Of a DNA stretch of 64,000 bases, positions 16,937 to 27,485 are shown in pieces. Position 1 is the first letter of the stretch; the number at the start of each line of letters is the position of its first letter. This stretch comes from Nocardia aurantia (GTDB lineage Bacteria > Actinomycetota > Actinomycetes > Mycobacteriales > Mycobacteriaceae). The DNA is taken from positions 186,001 to 250,000 of the forward strand of contig NZ_WEGI01000002.1 of the NCBI RefSeq assembly GCF_009604425.1. Reading direction: 5' to 3'. Under the pieces are notes generated by a model that saw only the letters and a program-made list of their open reading frames with translations, made no database searches and was not told where the DNA came from. The translations under genes were made by a program, and so were the position numbers.

Positions 16937-17971
16937 TCACGCACCGGCGAGGGCGACCGCCCGGGCCATGAGCGTGTCCGCGACGGCACGGGGACGACGG
17001 CCGAGTCCGCATGCGCAGGCGACGCCGTCGACCCGGCGGCCGAGCGCGTTCTCGATGGAGCGCAACGTCCGCCGCTGCTGCTCCTCGGTCGGTGTGTCGT
17101 GGACGAAACCCGCGTGGAATTTCGTGCCCGCCGGCAGGGCGAGGTCGGCCAGTGGCGCGTAGAACCGGTCCCGGATGCTCGGCGGCCGGTCCCCCGCGGC
17201 GAACGGCGCGTGCACATATTCCAATACACGTCCGGAAGGCCACTGCCGCGCAATGGAATTGGCCAGATCGACGAGTGGCCGAGTGGTCCGCAGCGGTAAA
17301 CCCTTGTTGTGCAGGCTACCCAGGCACAGATGCACGCCGAACCGCGTGCCCTCCGGCGCCGCCGCGGCGAGTGCCGCGATGCCCCGTCCGTGGCCCAGCC
17401 GCCGTTCCACCGCTCGATGCAGGGGCTGGGTCATCGCCATCGACACCAATTCGGCGGTGGCTTCGAGCTGGATCACCACGTCGTCCCCGGCGACCTGCCG
17501 GATCGCGGCGATCTCCCGAACGGTGGCCGCCGCGAACGGTTTCCGGGCGGACCACAGGCCGCGCATCCGCAGCGCGATGACCGCGAGACTCAGATCGGTC
17601 GGCATCCCGATCTGCAGCACCGCGCCGGACAGTCCGCACGCCTCGCGCAGCGCCGAGAACACCGGCACCGCCTCGGCGGCCTCCCGGGAATACCCGAGCT
17701 CCATCAGGTCACCACTGAGCGGCTTCCCTTGCGGGACACGATATTTCGGCAGATCGCGCAGCGTCCGCCACTGTCCCGCCTTGGCGACCTCGAGCACTCC
17801 CCGGTCGACCAACTCCTCGAGGATCGGCCGCACGTAGTACTCGAAACGCCGTGCCTCGCCGGTGGGCACCGTCCCCAGCAGCGGACCGGCACTGTCCGCC
17901 ATGGCTTTCATCGCCGCGTCCGTGCTCGTGGCCGGAAAACTTCCCACGAAATGCACAGCACGCGAACGCAT
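16937..17971 (-). CDS. MetE/UROD-like superfamily protein
   Basis: A 344-residue (beta/alpha)8-type protein resembling the C-terminal half of cobalamin-independent methionine synthase. FGVHLCLGSLHNKG puts His214-x-Cys216 where MetE has its zinc ligands. DGVACACGLGRRPRAVAD supplies the third Cys (Cys321), as in the MetE CGL motif. A MetE N-terminal half is missing. It may be a corrinoid-free methyltransferase with another methyl donor or acceptor. No methionine gene is adjacent. Confidence 0.72.
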   Translation of the reverse strand: MRSRAVHFVGSFPATSTDAAMKAMADSAGPLLGTVPTGEARRFEYYVRPILEELVDRGVLEVAKAGQWRTLRDLPKYRVPQGKPLSGDLMELGYSREAAEAVPVFSALREACGLSGAVLQIGMPTDLSLAVIALRMRGLWSARKPFAAATVREIAAIRQVAGDDVVIQLEATAELVSMAMTQPLHRAVERRLGHGRGIAALAAAAPEGTRFGVHLCLGSLHNKGLPLRTTRPLVDLANSIARQWPSGRVLEYVHAPFAAGDRPPSIRDRFYAPLADLALPAGTKFHAGFVHDTPTEEQQRRTLRSIENALGRRVDGVACACGLGRRPRAVADTLMARAVALAGA

Positions 17972-18113
17972 GACGACATGCTACAAGTTCTACCGCGTAC
18001 CGACGCCCGGATGTGACGCATCCCGTCCGGTTCACTGAGCAGAATGCCCGGCAACATGACCGGCAACGCAGGATCCCGCCGACCCGTACCGGCCGCTCAC
18101 CCGGACCGGCGTC

Positions 18114-19031
18114 TCACCGGTCGCCGTCCTCGGAGATCCAGGCCGGCAACGACTCTCGCGCCGACAACCACTCCAGGGGAATCCCGCAGACTCCCCCCGC
18201 CACCCCGATACCCGTACGCGCGGCGACGATTCCACCGACGATCGCGGCAGTCGTGTCCGCATCGCCGCCCGCCTCGACACAAGCGGTGACCGCGGCGGGA
18301 TAGTCGTCGAAGAATGTCGCCGCCGCCCACAACGTGAACGGCACGGTGTCCTGGGCGCTGACCTGCGCACCGTTGCCCAGTTCGTAGGCGGCTTCGGCCA
18401 CCGATCGCCCCAGCAGCCGCCCGGCCCGCCGGACCCCGGTCGCGGTCCGGCCGTCGATCAGATACGGCTCGACGGCACGCAGCAGTTCCGCTGGTGCGCA
18501 GGGTTTTCCGCGAGTGGCCGCCGCACAGCTCGCCGCGGAGGCGACAACCATCGCGCCCACGATCGCTTCCGGATGCCGATGCGTCACCTCCGCCGACAAC
18601 GCCGCCTGCGCCGCCGCCCGATCGAGATCTCCGGCGAAGTACGCCCCGAGCGGGGCGACCCGCATCGCGGCGCCATTACCCCAGGATCCGCGCCCGTCGA
18701 ACAACGCGCCCGCGGCGTCCGCCCAGGGCCGCCCGTCCCGAATCTCGTGCAGCACAGCGACCGTGCCACCGCTGTAGCCCCGATACGGTTCGCAGCGGTC
18801 CGCGAAGGTCGCCGCCAGCCCGTCGCGGTCGATCCGGCCCTCGGCGTGTACGTGCGCGAACACCGAACAGGCCATTTCCGTATCGTCGGTCCATTCCCAC
18901 GGCGCCGCCGGCGGTCGACCGGCCCGGAGTTCGGGCAGCGAACGGCCCGGGACGAAGAACTGGGCGCCCAGCGCGTCACCGACGGACAAACCCTCGAGAC
19001 TGTCGCGAGCGATCCGGGAAACCAACGGCAT
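18114..19031 (-). CDS. ADP-ribosylglycohydrolase family protein
   Basis: A 305-residue all-helical protein of the DraG/ARH family. LEGLSVGDALGAQF opens the fold, WEWTDDTEM (residues about 46-53) binds the first metal site, and the C-terminal GGDADTTAAIVGGIVAARTG carries the second acidic metal cluster. The enzyme would remove ADP-ribose from a protein, nucleic acid or small molecule. The ATG at 19031 follows AAGGTGG. No ADP-ribosyltransferase is encoded nearby. Confidence 0.93.
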   Translation of the reverse strand: MPLVSRIARDSLEGLSVGDALGAQFFVPGRSLPELRAGRPPAAPWEWTDDTEMACSVFAHVHAEGRIDRDGLAATFADRCEPYRGYSGGTVAVLHEIRDGRPWADAAGALFDGRGSWGNGAAMRVAPLGAYFAGDLDRAAAQAALSAEVTHRHPEAIVGAMVVASAASCAAATRGKPCAPAELLRAVEPYLIDGRTATGVRRAGRLLGRSVAEAAYELGNGAQVSAQDTVPFTLWAAATFFDDYPAAVTACVEAGGDADTTAAIVGGIVAARTGIGVAGGVCGIPLEWLSARESLPAWISEDGDR

Positions 19032-19369
19032 ATCGACGTCCACCTTGCCAGATATGCTCGGCCGCAACAACTACGGATTTCCGAGCCGGAAACCGAATAG
19101 ATCCGAACGGACCGAATCGGACCGTGGCGGAGACAGTTCGAAAAGACGGCGACCGAAATACGGCCGATATCCCGGATTACAACACCTTCGCAACGTCACA
19201 GCGGCCACCCGAAAGCCCGTGAAAGAGAGAAATCATCCTTCCGACCGGGGCTTCGTCGACACGGAACGATCAGCGCGAACACAAATTCGGACAATCGGCG
19301 CTGCGGTAGCATAAGCGGCGTATCGAACGCACCATTCGGAGCACGTCCAACGATCTCTGGAGGTGAGTG
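19032..19369. other. 338-base divergent intergenic region
   Basis: This separates the ADP-ribosylglycohydrolase start (minus) from the 59-residue protein (plus). It is less GC-rich than its surroundings and has no coding-like frame. A TAGCAT at 19307-19312 could be a -10 for the small gene, but no good -35 is seen. No repeats or strong hairpins were found. Confidence 0.6.
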
Positions 19370-19549
19370 ATGCAGTTCAACCGTCAGGAAGTGGTGGATC
19401 ACATCCGGGTCGAGGCCGGTCACGATGCCGCCCGGCAGGCAGCGCAGATACTGCCGGACCACGTCGACCACGAACACCACGAAGCGCTGCTCCACGAGCT
19501 CGGCGTGGACCCGCGCAAGATGGTGGAGAAACTCGGCGGAATTCTCTGA
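19370..19549 (+). CDS. Small conserved-type protein of 59 residues
   Basis: A short acidic/His-rich protein, MQFNRQEVVDHIRVEAG at its start and DHVDHEHHEALLHELGVDP in the middle. It has the look of a small helical protein with a DHEHHE metal-binding-like run. GGAGG at 19359-19363 lies well placed before the ATG, and a strong hairpin follows the stop, so I take it as a real gene. Function unknown. Confidence 0.65.
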   Translation: MQFNRQEVVDHIRVEAGHDAARQAAQILPDHVDHEHHEALLHELGVDPRKMVEKLGGIL

Positions 19550-19597
19550 GCACGAACCCGATTACTGCTGAGAAGTTCGACGAATAGGCACGGCTCC

Positions 19598-19629
19598 GGT
19601 GTTCCCGCGCTGCGAAGCGCGGGAACACC
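19598..19629. terminator. Strong bidirectional hairpin
   Basis: A perfect 14-bp stem: GGTGTTCCCGCGCT at 19598-19611 pairs with 19616-19629, with loop GCGA. It ends the 59-residue gene on the plus strand and the VOC remnant on the minus strand, six bases from the latter's TAA. Confidence 0.8.
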
Positions 19630-19634
19630 GCCCG

Positions 19635-19863
19635 TTACGGGGCCGGGTCCAGTCGCTCGCCGAAGGCCAGGCGGTGCCCGCCGGGCAGCCGGATTCTCCG
19701 TGCGCACCACGGCCAATCCGACGTCGTCTCGATGCAGCAACGTCAGACCCATGTCCGGCTCCGTCATGTCGACCTCGAATCCCAGGACCGCGCACAGGAA
19801 TTCGACGGTCGGCGACATGTCACGGACTTCCAGATTCGGGCGGCAGCTGGAGAACCGGCTCAT
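19635..19863 (-). pseudogene. VOC family (glyoxalase) gene remnant with internal deletion
   Basis: From the ATG at 19863 the frame reads as the N-terminal VOC module: PNLEVRDMSPTVEFLCAVLG, then GLTLLHRDDVGLAVVRTEN, about 57 residues. The frame then loses protein character (Arg/Pro/Gly-rich). In the neighbouring frame, LPGGHRLAFGERLDPAP runs to a TAA at 19635. That is the usual VOC ending (GHRLAFGE). The middle half of the domain, about 40-60 residues, is missing, and the two ends are out of frame. An internal deletion with frameshift is the simplest reading. Confidence 0.65.
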
Positions 19864-20037
19864 GGCCCGATCCTAGCCACAGCCCTCGAACGGGTCCGCT
19901 ACCGAATCAGGTGCGGTCGCGGTCGTCCAGCCACCGATTCGGGCGGGAGCGGACGATCGCCTCCGGCTTGTAGGGTGAGTGCCCGGAAACCGGTGCGCCG
20001 GTTCGTTTCGCCGGGTACGAGAAGGGGGCTGCGGGAG

Positions 20038-21543
20038 ATGGTGCGGTGGGTTCGCTTGCTGGCGCTGGTGCTCGTCGTGGGGGTGACCCTTCCGGTGCGG
20101 ACGGCGCTCGCCGACCCGGGTGACGGCGCGCCAGCGGGCCTGGAGCGGTTCTATCACCAGCAGCTCGACTGGAAGCCATGTGACGATACGGTTCTCGATC
20201 AGGCCGGGGCCCGGTGTGCGGGCGTCGTCGTACCGCTCGACTATGCCCATCCGGACGGCCGGACGCTGACCGTGGGGATTTCCCGGATCGCGGCTGCGGA
20301 TCCGGCCCGGCGGCGGGGCATCATGCTGTCCAATCCCGGTGGGCCGGGCGGGCCCGGCCTCCGCATGCTCGCCAACTTCGCGGCGGTGTTCTCCCCGGAG
20401 GTCCGGGCCGAGTACGACCTGATCGGGACGGACCCCCGCGGCATCGGCCGTTCGGAGCGGGTGGATTGCGCATTACCTTTGCCCACAATGCTTTTCGCGG
20501 CCGGTTTCGACATCTTCGGATACGCGCGGGACACCACCCTGGCCGCCGCCCTGGCGGCCTCGTGTCAGGTGGACGCGGAGAAGGCCCGGAACATCAGTAC
20601 CCGCAACACCGCTCGGGACATGGACGTCATCCGGGGCGTCCTCGGGCAGCGCACGCTCAACTATTTCGGCGTTTCCTACGGCACCTATCTCGGATCCGTG
20701 TACACGCAACTGTTTCCGGGCCGCACCGACCGCGTCGTACTCGACAGTGCGGTGGATCCGGATCTCGGCGGTTTCGAACTGTTCCACGCCATGGGCCCGG
20801 TGAACGAAGCGGGACTGGACGATTGGGCGATGTGGGCCGCCCGCCACGACGCCGACTACCACTTCGGCGGCACCGCCGCGCAGGTCCGGGTGACCGTCGA
20901 GGATCTGATCCACCGTGCCGCCGGACATCCGCTCTACGCCGACGGCTATCTCATCGACGAGCACACGGTGCCGATGATGCTGCTGGCGATGCTGTCCAAC
21001 CCGAAGCTGAACGCCGACCTCGCCGAGGCCCTCCGGGCGGTCGCCGACGAGCTGGCGGGCCTGCCGATCGACATGGGACGGCTGAAGGCGAAGATCAACG
21101 GCGCTGTGCCCCTGGAGACTTCGGGCATGGCCGCGGTGCTCTGCGGTGACAAGGCCGCGCCCCGCGACCCGGCCTGGTACCTGTTCAACATCGAGAGTGT
21201 CCGCGCGACCGAGCCGGTGTTCGGCCCCTTCGCCCAGAACATCACCGCCTGCGCCTACTGGCCCGATCCACCCGAACCGCCGACGCGGGTCCGCAACCAG
21301 GCCACCGCACTGATCCTGCAGGCCACCGGCGACACCCGCACCGCCTACCCGGAAGGCGTTGCGATGCACCGGGATCTGCCGAACTCCCGCCTGATCACGC
21401 TGGCGGACACCCGCGTCCACGGCACCTTCCGAAACGGCCTGAGCCCCTGCGTGAACGACATCGTGAACATGTATTTCGCGACCGGGACCCTCCCGGCCGC
21501 CGACCTCACCTGCCGTCCCGATCCCGCCTGGTTCCCGGCCTGA
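20038..21543 (+). CDS. Secreted alpha/beta hydrolase, tripeptidyl-aminopeptidase type
   Basis: A 501-residue exported protease-like hydrolase. The signal peptide MVRWVRLLALVLVVGV...ALA ends near residue 25. Mature motifs are the oxyanion-region NPGGPGGPG, DPRGIGRSE, and the nucleophile elbow FGVSYGTYLG with Ser213. A TAP-like C-terminal domain carries LADTRVHGTF with the catalytic His. Related enzymes (SlpD/SlpE, TAP, mycobacterial CaeA-type) cleave N-terminal peptides or esters outside the membrane. The start at 20038 follows GGGAG. Monocistronic. Confidence 0.9.
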   Translation: MVRWVRLLALVLVVGVTLPVRTALADPGDGAPAGLERFYHQQLDWKPCDDTVLDQAGARCAGVVVPLDYAHPDGRTLTVGISRIAAADPARRRGIMLSNPGGPGGPGLRMLANFAAVFSPEVRAEYDLIGTDPRGIGRSERVDCALPLPTMLFAAGFDIFGYARDTTLAAALAASCQVDAEKARNISTRNTARDMDVIRGVLGQRTLNYFGVSYGTYLGSVYTQLFPGRTDRVVLDSAVDPDLGGFELFHAMGPVNEAGLDDWAMWAARHDADYHFGGTAAQVRVTVEDLIHRAAGHPLYADGYLIDEHTVPMMLLAMLSNPKLNADLAEALRAVADELAGLPIDMGRLKAKINGAVPLETSGMAAVLCGDKAAPRDPAWYLFNIESVRATEPVFGPFAQNITACAYWPDPPEPPTRVRNQATALILQATGDTRTAYPEGVAMHRDLPNSRLITLADTRVHGTFRNGLSPCVNDIVNMYFATGTLPAADLTCRPDPAWFPA

Positions 21544-21561
21544 GATCGGTTGCCGGACAAG

Positions 21562-21595
21562 GCGATACCCGGGCGGCGGACCGCCCGGGTATCGC
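21562..21595. terminator. Strong bidirectional hairpin
   Basis: A perfect 15-bp stem (GCGATACCCGGGCGG at 21562-21576, complement at 21581-21595) with loop CGGA. It lies between the convergent hydrolase and acyl-CoA dehydrogenase genes, 18 and 12 bases from their stops. Confidence 0.85.
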
Positions 21596-21607
21596 ATCGG
21601 AGAGGAC

Positions 21608-22753
21608 TCAGGACAGCTTCAGCGACCGTCCGATGATCTCCTTCATGATCTCGGTGGTGCCGCCGTAGATGGTCTGGATGCGGGCGTCCATGTACGCCTT
21701 GGCGATCGGGTATTCCTTCATGTAGCCGTAGCCGCCGTGGAGCTGGAGGCAGCGGTTGATCAGGTCGAGCTGCTCCTCGGTGCTCCACCACTTGGCCATG
21801 GCGGCCTCCTCGGCGGTGAGCTTGCCGGCGTTCAGCAGTTCGATGAAGCGGTCGACCAGGACGCGCACGGCGGTGGTCTTGGTGGCCAGTTCGGCCATGA
21901 CGAAGCGGGTGTTCTGCAGGGCGCCGATCGGCTTGCCGAAGGCCTTGCGGCTGCGGACGTACTCGACGGTCATGTCGAGGCAGCTCTCCATCGCGGCGGC
22001 CGCCATGACGGCGATCGACAGGCGCTCCTGCGGGAGGTTCTGCATCAGGTGGATGAAGCCCATGCCCTCCTGGCCCAGCAGGTTGCGGGCGGGGACGCGG
22101 ACGTCGGAGAAGCTGAGTTCGGCGGTGTCCTGGGCCTTGAGGCCGAGCTTGTCGAGGTTGCGGCCCCGCTCGAAGCCGGGCATGCCGCGCTCGACGACCA
22201 GCAGAGAGAAGCCCATGGCGCCCTTGTCGGGATCGGTCTGCGCGACGACGATCACGATGTCGGAGTTGATGCCGTTGGTGATGAAGGTCTTGGCGCCGTT
22301 GAGGACCCAGTCGTCGCCGTCGCGGACCGCGCGGGTGCGGATGCCCTGCAGGTCGGAACCGGTGCCGGGTTCGGTCATCGCGATCGCGGTGATGATCTCG
22401 CCGGCGCAGAAACCGGGCAGCCAGCGCTGCTTCTGCTCGTCGTTGGCCAGATGCAGCAGGTAGGGGGCGATGACGTCGTTGTGCAGGGTGAAACCGAGGC
22501 CGGAGTACTGACCGCGGGCGGTCTCCTCGGTGATCACCGCGTTGTAGCGGAAGTCCTCGACGCCGCCGCCGCCGAATTCCTCCGGCACGGCCATGCCCAG
22601 GTAGCCCTGCTTACCGGCCTCCAGCCAGAGGTCGCGGTCGACGACGCCCTGCTCCTCCCAGCGAGCGTGATTCGGCGCCACATGCTGTTCCAGGAACTTC
22701 CGATACGACTCTCGGAACAGGTCATGTTCGGGTTCGAACAGGGTGCGGTCCAC
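21608..22753 (-). CDS. fadE20: Acyl-CoA dehydrogenase (FadE20-like)
   Basis: FAD-dependent acyl-CoA dehydrogenase of 381 residues. FAD-site motifs are TAIAMTEPGTGSDLQGI and NGAKTFITNG. The C-terminal domain ends LQLHGGYGYMKEYPIAKAYMD and IYGGTTEIMKEII, where the Glu of GGTTEI is the usual catalytic-base region. In Mycobacterium tuberculosis fadE20 (Rv2724c) sits immediately downstream of hflX, as here, so the symbol rests on family plus position. It probably acts on long-chain or steroid-like acyl-CoA. A palindrome lies at 22799-22814, just upstream. Confidence 0.9.
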   Translation of the reverse strand: MDRTLFEPEHDLFRESYRKFLEQHVAPNHARWEEQGVVDRDLWLEAGKQGYLGMAVPEEFGGGGVEDFRYNAVITEETARGQYSGLGFTLHNDVIAPYLLHLANDEQKQRWLPGFCAGEIITAIAMTEPGTGSDLQGIRTRAVRDGDDWVLNGAKTFITNGINSDIVIVVAQTDPDKGAMGFSLLVVERGMPGFERGRNLDKLGLKAQDTAELSFSDVRVPARNLLGQEGMGFIHLMQNLPQERLSIAVMAAAAMESCLDMTVEYVRSRKAFGKPIGALQNTRFVMAELATKTTAVRVLVDRFIELLNAGKLTAEEAAMAKWWSTEEQLDLINRCLQLHGGYGYMKEYPIAKAYMDARIQTIYGGTTEIMKEIIGRSLKLS

Positions 22754-23137
22754 AACAACCTCCTACGCGGCTGACTCTCCCTTGACACCGTACATCGAAA
22801 ACGAATCGTCGTTTACTTCGAGTCTCCGAATCGGTATCGAAGTGGGGAAACGCCCGGCAGTGAACCCGGCACTCGGCCTGAACGCCGGTAAACCTCTCAC
22901 CGGCCCGCCGCGTACCGCGGACTGCCGGTCGACGGGCAGCCACCGTTGCCGGTCACGTCGCCGGATGCCGGCCGTCGACGACGATGTCGAACGGATCGTC
23001 GCCATCGGCACGATCGGCGTGCCGGGCTCGACCGTCGGCCGCGCGAAATCCAGGATCGCCCGGCCGTCGGGCGGAATGTTGCCGAACCCCCAGGCACCCG
23101 GGCTCGGCCAGGCCCAAGGCTGTGAAACTGCCGGGGG
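22754..23137. other. 384-base intergenic region upstream of fadE20-like gene
   Basis: The part near fadE20 holds AAACGA-ATCG-TCGTTT (22799-22814), a candidate operator, and an AT-richer promoter-like stretch. Nearer hflX, the minus-strand frame that continues past the hflX stop stays open with G/C-rich third positions (for example GAWGFGNIPPDGRAILDF, about 23040-23095), but it has no start codon or ribosome site. I see no gene that can be supported. Confidence 0.5.
22799..22814. promoter_or_regulatory. Palindromic operator candidate before fadE20-like gene
   Basis: AAACGA, spacer ATCG, then the complement TCGTTT, about 46 bases before the acyl-CoA dehydrogenase start. The size fits a TetR-family fatty-acid regulator; no such gene is adjacent. 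Confidence 0.45.
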
Positions 23138-24685
<1,548 letters not shown>

Positions 24686-24753
24686 ACGCCTCCCATGGTC
24701 CCACGAGGTACCGACACCGCGCACGTGAGTTCTCGATGAGCCGAACCGGGCAC

Positions 24754-25656
24754 TCAGGCGTCGAACCACCATGTGCCGGCCAGGCGGCCGGAGGCGACCA
24801 GCACCGACGGGCCGCGCAACTGCGCGCGCCCACGATCCAGCGTGACCGTGACGTCGCCGCCGGGCACCCGGACGCGGACCTCGCCGGTCCCGGATTCCAG
24901 GTCGAAACCCTCCCGGAGCAGGGCGGCGGTGGCCGCGGCGACGGTACCGGTGCCGCAGGAGCGGGTCTCGCCGACGCCGCGTTCGTAGACCCGCATGTCG
25001 ACCGCGCGGTTCTCGTCGATCGCGGTCAGGATCTCCAGGTTGACGCCGTGCGGGAACAGTTCCGGGTCGTAGCCGGGCGGCACGCCGAAGTTCAGCGCGG
25101 CCAGCGCGGCGGCGGTCAGCTCCGGATCCACACAGGCAAGATGGGGGTTGCCGACGTCGATGCCGAGTCCCGGCAGCGCGCGACCGGCGACGGTCGCCGT
25201 CGACTCGCCCAGGATCACCACCGGGCCCATCCCGACCGTGACGTCGCCGAGCACCTCGTCGGCGGAGTGCACGATCACCGGGCGCGCGCCGGCACGGCTG
25301 CCGACCACGAAGGTGTCGCCCGCCGCCAGCCCGCTCGTCACGAGATAGTGGGCGAAGACGCGCACGCCGTTGCCGCACATCTCCGCGATCGAGCCGTCGG
25401 CGTTGCGGTAGTCCATGAACCAGTGGTCGGGCTGCACGCCGTCCGGCAGTTCGGCCAACACGCCGGTCTCGCGCAGTGCCCCGGCCCGCGCCACCCGCAG
25501 CACGCCGTCGGCGCCGAGCCCGCGTTGCCGGTCGCAGAGCGCCGCGACCCGGTCGGCGCGCAGGTCCAGCCATGCGTCGGGGTCCGGCAGCACCACGAAA
25601 TCGTTCTGGGTGCCGTGCCCCTTGGTGAACTCCACACCCGTCTCCTGGTCCGCCAT
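24754..25656 (-). CDS. dapF: Diaminopimelate epimerase
   Basis: Converts LL- to meso-diaminopimelate for lysine and peptidoglycan synthesis. The enzyme has 300 residues and two mirror-image domains. The two catalytic cysteines are Cys94 in [11 protein letters not shown] and Cys234 in [11 protein letters not shown]. The opening [15 protein letters not shown] is standard. The ATG at 25656 follows GGAGGAG. It is followed on the same strand by hflX and preceded by the SpoU-like gene and miaA. Confidence 0.97.
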   Translation of the reverse strand: MADQETGVEFTKGHGTQNDFVVLPDPDAWLDLRADRVAALCDRQRGLGADGVLRVARAGALRETGVLAELPDGVQPDHWFMDYRNADGSIAEMCGNGVRVFAHYLVTSGLAAGDTFVVGSRAGARPVIVHSADEVLGDVTVGMGPVVILGESTATVAGRALPGLGIDVGNPHLACVDPELTAAALAALNFGVPPGYDPELFPHGVNLEILTAIDENRAVDMRVYERGVGETRSCGTGTVAAATAALLREGFDLESGTGEVRVRVPGGDVTVTLDRGRAQLRGPSVLVASGRLAGTWWFDA

Positions 25657-25695
25657 CTCCGCTCCTCCGCCGATACCGCCACCGATCGCGGGCCG

Positions 25696-26517
25696 CTACC
25701 CGCGACGCAACGCCAGTCGCTGCCGGGATATTTCGTACAACACCACCGAGGCCGTGCACGGCGCCGCGAGCGTGCCCGCGGCCGGCAACCGCACCAGCTC
25801 GTCGCACTCCGCGCGCCAGGCGGCGCCGAGATCGGCCTCGCCGAGCACCACGATCGTGCCACCCGTGAAATCCAGTTCGTCCACCGGCCGCGTGTCCCCC
25901 GGCTGCGTGTCCTCCGGTGTCACGCCGACGATCCGGATGTCGGCGCCGGGCCGGGCGTGCCGGTCCCGCAACGTGCGTACCGCGGCCGGGCCCGGCATCC
26001 GGAACACCGGCAGCGCGAACAACGAGCCCGCCGAGGCCCGCACGCACTGCGGGTCGTATTCGTCGGCGCCGGGTCCGCACACGCCGACCGCACCGGCGCC
26101 GAAGGCGTGCGCGGTGTGGATCAGGCCGCCCAGTCGCAGCGGCGATTCCGGGCGCTCCACCACCAGGATCACCGGCGACCGCGCTGACAGCGGCCGGAAT
26201 TCGTCGGCCCGCACCGATCGCATGGCCGCGACGGCGACCAGTTCCGGTGTGGCGCCGTAGTTCTCGGCGAGTTCGACCATCAGCTCCGGCACCAGGCCGA
26301 CCGCCGGCACGGCACCCGCCTCCAACAGGTCCCGGGCCCAGCCCGGCAACGCCGGCGCGCCCAGCCGGTAGACCAGCGTCTGCACCGGCCAGCCGTGGTG
26401 CAGGGCCGCGGCGATCGCGTCGCGGCCCTGGATCAGGAAGCGGCCGTCGCGATGCCGCCGATTCCGGTTGGTGAGGTATGCCTGCCACTCCGCGACCGCG
26501 GCGTTGCGCGTCGTCAC
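25696..26517 (-). CDS. SpoU/TrmH-like RNA methyltransferase with altered motifs
   Basis: A 273-residue protein of the SPOUT fold. The N-terminal substrate-binding region covers residues about 10-100. Usual SpoU landmarks are present in changed form. Motif 1 reads RLGGLIHTAHAFG, lacking the Asn and the catalytic Arg. Motif 2 is VVLGEADLGA, and motif 3 is PCTASVVLYEISRQR instead of the normal SLN-type turn. RASAGSLFALPV is conserved. The start is GTG 26517. It sits between miaA and dapF, a position empty in M. tuberculosis. It may bind RNA without methylating it. Confidence 0.78.
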   Translation of the reverse strand: MTTRNAAVAEWQAYLTNRNRRHRDGRFLIQGRDAIAAALHHGWPVQTLVYRLGAPALPGWARDLLEAGAVPAVGLVPELMVELAENYGATPELVAVAAMRSVRADEFRPLSARSPVILVVERPESPLRLGGLIHTAHAFGAGAVGVCGPGADEYDPQCVRASAGSLFALPVFRMPGPAAVRTLRDRHARPGADIRIVGVTPEDTQPGDTRPVDELDFTGGTIVVLGEADLGAAWRAECDELVRLPAAGTLAAPCTASVVLYEISRQRLALRRG

Positions 26518-26534
26518 TGCCGGCCTCGTCCCGT

Positions 26535-27485
26535 CTACTCCGTGGGGGTGTCACGTGCGCCGAGCGCGCGCACCAGGCTCAGCGCGGTGCCGATCAGTTG
26601 CGGATCGGCCCCGGACACCCAGTGCACGCGCGGGTCGCGCCGGAACCACGAGCGTTGCCGGCGCACGTAGCGGCGGGTGCCGATGAACGTGCGCTCCTGC
26701 GCGTGGTTCAGGTCGTATTCGTTGTCCAGGTACGCGAGGACTTGTGCGTATCCGATGGCGCGCCGTGCGGTCTGTCCCTCGCGCAGGCCGCGATCGAGCA
26801 GTCCGCGGACCTCCCCGACCAGACCGCCGTCGAACATCGCCGCGGTCCGCCGCCGGATTCGGTCGTCCAGTTCGGCGGTTTCCCGGTCGACTCCGAGAAT
26901 GATTGTGCCCCAGCGCGGCTCGCCGATCCGCGGTTGCGACGCGGCGAACGGGCGGCCGGTCAACTCGACCACCTCCAGCGCGCGCACCAGGCGACGGCCG
27001 TCGGTGGGCAGGATGGTCGCGGCGGCCACCGGATCCGCGGCCAGCAGCGCGGCGTGCACGGCCTCGACCCCGCCCTCGGCCAGCAGCGCCTCCCACTTGG
27101 CCCGCACCCGCGCGTCGGTGGCCGGGAAATCCCATTCGTCCAGCAGCGCTTGGACATACATCATCGAACCGCCGACGATCACCGGCACCCGGCCGCGGGC
27201 CCGGATCGCCGCCACATCGGCGGCCGCGGCGGCCTGATAGGTGGCCACGGTCGCGGTCTCGGTCACGTCGAGCACGTCGAGCTGGTGGTGCGGAATGCCG
27301 CGGCGCTGCTCGACGGGAAGTTTCGCGGTACCGATGTCCATGCCCCGATACAGCTGCATGGCGTCGATGTTCACGATCTCGCCGTCCAGCCGCTGCGCCA
27401 ATTCCAGTGCGAGATCGGACTTCCCGGCCGCCGTCGGCCCGACCACCGCGATCGGGACGGGCGCACTGTGTTCGCTCTCGCTCAC
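26535..27485 (-). CDS. miaA: tRNA dimethylallyltransferase MiaA
   Basis: Transfers dimethylallyl to N6 of A37 in tRNAs that read UNN codons. It has 316 residues. The P-loop GPTAAGKS is at residues 16-23, [18 protein letters not shown] forms the pyrophosphate site, and the C-terminal part carries [14 protein letters not shown], the tRNA-binding region. The GTG start at 27485 overlaps the previous gene's stop (GTGA), so the two are coupled. MiaB, which modifies the product further, is encoded 3.6 kb away. Confidence 0.97.
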   Translation of the reverse strand: MSESEHSAPVPIAVVGPTAAGKSDLALELAQRLDGEIVNIDAMQLYRGMDIGTAKLPVEQRRGIPHHQLDVLDVTETATVATYQAAAAADVAAIRARGRVPVIVGGSMMYVQALLDEWDFPATDARVRAKWEALLAEGGVEAVHAALLAADPVAAATILPTDGRRLVRALEVVELTGRPFAASQPRIGEPRWGTIILGVDRETAELDDRIRRRTAAMFDGGLVGEVRGLLDRGLREGQTARRAIGYAQVLAYLDNEYDLNHAQERTFIGTRRYVRRQRSWFRRDPRVHWVSGADPQLIGTALSLVRALGARDTPTE

